NCBI RefSeq assembly: GCF_023703795.1
Contig: NZ_CP098518.1
Span: 1,488,001-1,552,000 of the forward strand
Direction: 5' to 3'
DNA: 64,000 nt
Source of the DNA: Haloplanus sp. HW8-1
GTDB lineage: Archaea; Halobacteriota; Halobacteria; Halobacteriales; Haloferacaceae
Positions 62,049 to 64,000 of the stretch are shown in pieces. Positions within the stretch are counted from its first letter, which is position 1, and each line of letters begins with the position of its first letter. The notes under the pieces are model-generated. The model saw nothing but the letters and a program-made list of their open reading frames with translations. It had not been told where the DNA came from and made no database searches. The translations under genes and the position numbers were made by a program.

Positions 62049-64000
62049 TGTGGCTCCTCGCCGTCCGGACGGCGCTGTCCGACGGGACCGTCGTCGGCCT
62101 CGAACGACCGCTGGTCCTCGTCGCGCTCCCGCTTGCCGTCGTCGCCTTCGCCCTGTTGATCCGCTATCGGGCGTCGGGCACCGCTTCGGCGCGGAGTCGG
62201 CGTCTCCTGCTCGCCTCGCGGCTCGTCGTCGCGACCCTGATCGTCGTCGCGGCCGCCGGTCCCTTCACCGTCGTCACGATGGAGACGCGGGGTGACCCCT
62301 CGGTGTCGTTGCTGGTCGACCGCTCGAACAGTACGACCGTCTCCCCCGACGTCGCCGATGACCTCGCGGCCGACATCGAGGCGGCGGGCGTCCCGGCGAC
62401 GGTCTCGACCATCGCTCAGGGGACCGACTCCCGCGTCGGGGACGGCATCGCCGCCAACCTCCGCGAGAACGCCTCGGTGGTCGTCGTCTCCGACGGACAG
62501 GTGACCGGCGGGACGAGCATCACCGAGACGGCGGAGTTGGCTCGGTCGCTCAACGCGACGATCAGCACCGTCGCCACGGAGCCGACCCGCACCGAGCGAT
62601 ACGTCAGCGTCGCGGGACCGAGCAAGGCGAGCGTCGGCGTCGAGAGCCGGTTTCTGGTGCAGGTCGCGGGCGTGCAGGCGGACTCCCCGGTCACCGTCCG
62701 CATCGCGGTCGACGGCCAGCCGGTCGCCACCGAACGGATCGACGAGGGGACCGGGAGCGTTCCCGTCACCCACACGTTCGAGGAGACGGGGAGTCACCGG
62801 ATCACCGCCGAAATCGACGGCCAGGACGTCTTCGCGATCAACGACGTGGCCCGGAAAACCGTCCGGGTCGTCGAGCAGCCACGTGTCCTCTACGTCTCGC
62901 GAGGGAACTACTCCCTGCAGGGGTATCTCGACCAACTGTACGACGTGGAGACGGCGGAGTCGGTCCCCGAGAGCTTGGACCCGTACTACGCGGTGGTGGT
63001 CCAGAACGTCGCCGCCGGTGACCTGGGGAACGTCGACGAACTCCAGCGGTTCGTCATCGACGGCGGCGGCCTGCTGATGACCGGCGGGCCCCAGAGCTTC
63101 GAGAACGGCGGCTACGCCAACTCCTCGGTGGGGTCGATGCTCCCGGTCACCTTCGGGCCGTCGGCGCCCGGCAGCGCCCGCATCGTCATGCTGATCGACG
63201 TCTCCGGGAGCGCGGGCAGCGGGATGCGCATCCAGAAGGCCATCGCGCTCGACGCGCTCTCACAACTCGACGACGACAACGTCGTCGGCGTCGTCGGGTT
63301 CAACCACCAGGCGTACAGCATCGCCCAGCCTGCGCCGCTGAGCGAGAACCGCGGCACGGTAGAAGACCGGATCAGGCGTCTACAGGCGGGCGGGGCGACG
63401 AACATCGCCAACGGTCTCCGAGGCGCCGAGGAGATGCTCGGCGGCGAGCGCGGGACGGTCATCCTCGTCAGCGACGGCGGCGACACCGCGAGTCGGTCGG
63501 CGGTCGTGGCCGGCACCCTCAGCGGTCAGGGCATCCGCGTCATCGCCGTCGGCGCCGGACGGAACGTCAACGAGGGCGTCCTCAGGCGGATCGCCGAGGA
63601 GTCCGGGGGCAACTACTTCCGGGCCGACGAAACCGACCGCCTGCGCCTGCTCTTCGGCGGCGGAACCCGCCAGTTCCAGGGCGAGGGACTCACCGTCGTC
63701 GATTCGGGCCACTTCATCACGAGCGGGGTGACCCTGGAGTCGAACCCCGGGAACCGCAACGACGTGTCGATGCGGCCGGGGGCGGACTTCCTCGTCGCCG
63801 GCCCGGACGGCACGCCGGCGGTCGCCTCGTGGCGATACGGGCTCGGCCGGGTCGCCACCATCACGACCTACGGTCCGAACGGCGGACTGGACGGCCTGCT
63901 CACCCGGCCGGACTCCCTGCTCGTCACCAAGTCGGTCAACTACGCCATCGGCGACCCCGAGCGGAAGGCGTCGGGCGTGACCGACATCGCGGACACGCGG
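62048..64000 (+). CDS. Von Willebrand A domain membrane protein, N-terminal part (3' end outside window)
   Basis: The gene overlaps the preceding stop by one base (TGATG) and continues past the window edge; 651 residues are visible. Two N-terminal helices (~25-45, ~58-78) precede a beta-rich segment with DPSVSLLVDRSNSTT. A classic VWA domain follows with the MIDAS motif IVMLIDVSGSAGSGM (~380), SDGGDT (~478) and the strand VTLESNPGNRND. It is probably a membrane complex partner of the upstream BatA-like protein. Confidence 0.87.
   Translation, partial: MWLLAVRTALSDGTVVGLERPLVLVALPLAVVAFALLIRYRASGTASARSRRLLLASRLVVATLIVVAAAGPFTVVTMETRGDPSVSLLVDRSNSTTVSPDVADDLAADIEAAGVPATVSTIAQGTDSRVGDGIAANLRENASVVVVSDGQVTGGTSITETAELARSLNATISTVATEPTRTERYVSVAGPSKASVGVESRFLVQVAGVQADSPVTVRIAVDGQPVATERIDEGTGSVPVTHTFEETGSHRITAEIDGQDVFAINDVARKTVRVVEQPRVLYVSRGNYSLQGYLDQLYDVETAESVPESLDPYYAVVVQNVAAGDLGNVDELQRFVIDGGGLLMTGGPQSFENGGYANSSVGSMLPVTFGPSAPGSARIVMLIDVSGSAGSGMRIQKAIALDALSQLDDDNVVGVVGFNHQAYSIAQPAPLSENRGTVEDRIRRLQAGGATNIANGLRGAEEMLGGERGTVILVSDGGDTASRSAVVAGTLSGQGIRVIAVGAGRNVNEGVLRRIAEESGGNYFRADETDRLRLLFGGGTRQFQGEGLTVVDSGHFITSGVTLESNPGNRNDVSMRPGADFLVAGPDGTPAVASWRYGLGRVATITTYGPNGGLDGLLTRPDSLLVTKSVNYAIGDPERKASGVTDIADTR

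Noticed and set aside
1-64000. tRNA or rRNA genes
   Set aside because: I looked through the intergenic stretches for cloverleaf-like arms and the GTTCGAATC-type T-loop and found none; a covariance search would be more reliable.

Overview
This window is chromosomal DNA of a haloarchaeon (class Halobacteria). The evidence is the high GC content, a very acidic predicted proteome, frequent 4-base ATGA/GTGA gene overlaps, archaeal information-processing genes (TFB, Nop5, fibrillarin), archaeal isoprenoid genes (mevalonate kinase, isopentenyl phosphate kinase) and halobacterial families such as HalX response regulators and CFI-box proteins. I see no rRNA, tRNA or CRISPR array.

Layout. 1-4800: end of a cobalamin operon (CbiA-type and CbiP-type amidotransferases), the Nop5-fibrillarin pair for box C/D 2'-O-methylation, and TenA with a small partner. 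4900-9640: a PadR regulator and an operon of D-aminoacylase, DUF1611 (DgcN-type) and an enolase-superfamily epimerase (DgcA-type), read as D-glutamate / N-acyl-D-amino-acid catabolism. 9640-23150: isoprenoid kinases, a PAS sensor kinase, Lhr helicase, a Dna2-like nuclease-helicase with two accessory acidic proteins, and TFB. 23580-30400: mostly single housekeeping genes (cupin, two metallo-beta-lactamase-fold hydrolases, TRAM protein, ThyX, NosL-like lipoprotein, superoxide dismutase, DJ-1 protein, HD phosphohydrolase).

30400-37500 is an accessory catabolic island: an amidohydrolase, DUF1028, a sodium:solute symporter bracketed by two small membrane proteins, an M20 carbamoylase-type hydrolase and an IclR regulator. 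Two mobile elements have entered it. A 273-bp palindrome-ended, IS200/IS605-like non-autonomous element splits the symporter gene. A complete IS6-family element with an 8-bp target duplication lies next to a universal stress protein gene.

37500-54540: biotin carboxylase/BCCP with BirA, aspartate-semialdehyde dehydrogenase, a run of small membrane proteins, an Nramp-like transporter, a fused FAD/Fe-S dehydrogenase, formamidase, a CitE-like lyase and IMP dehydrogenase. 54660-58460 is the least understood block: a HalX response regulator, a 47-residue hydrophobic peptide, a CHAT (caspase-like) protease candidate and a RecA/KaiC-like protein without a P-loop. It is the best candidate here for an undescribed signalling or proteolysis module. 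58500-64000: aminotransferase plus Lrp regulator, then two large membrane-anchored von Willebrand A proteins, the second cut by the window end.

Start codons were chosen by comparison with remembered family N-termini, operon overlaps and, where visible, TATA spacing. All family names come from motif reading, not database searches.
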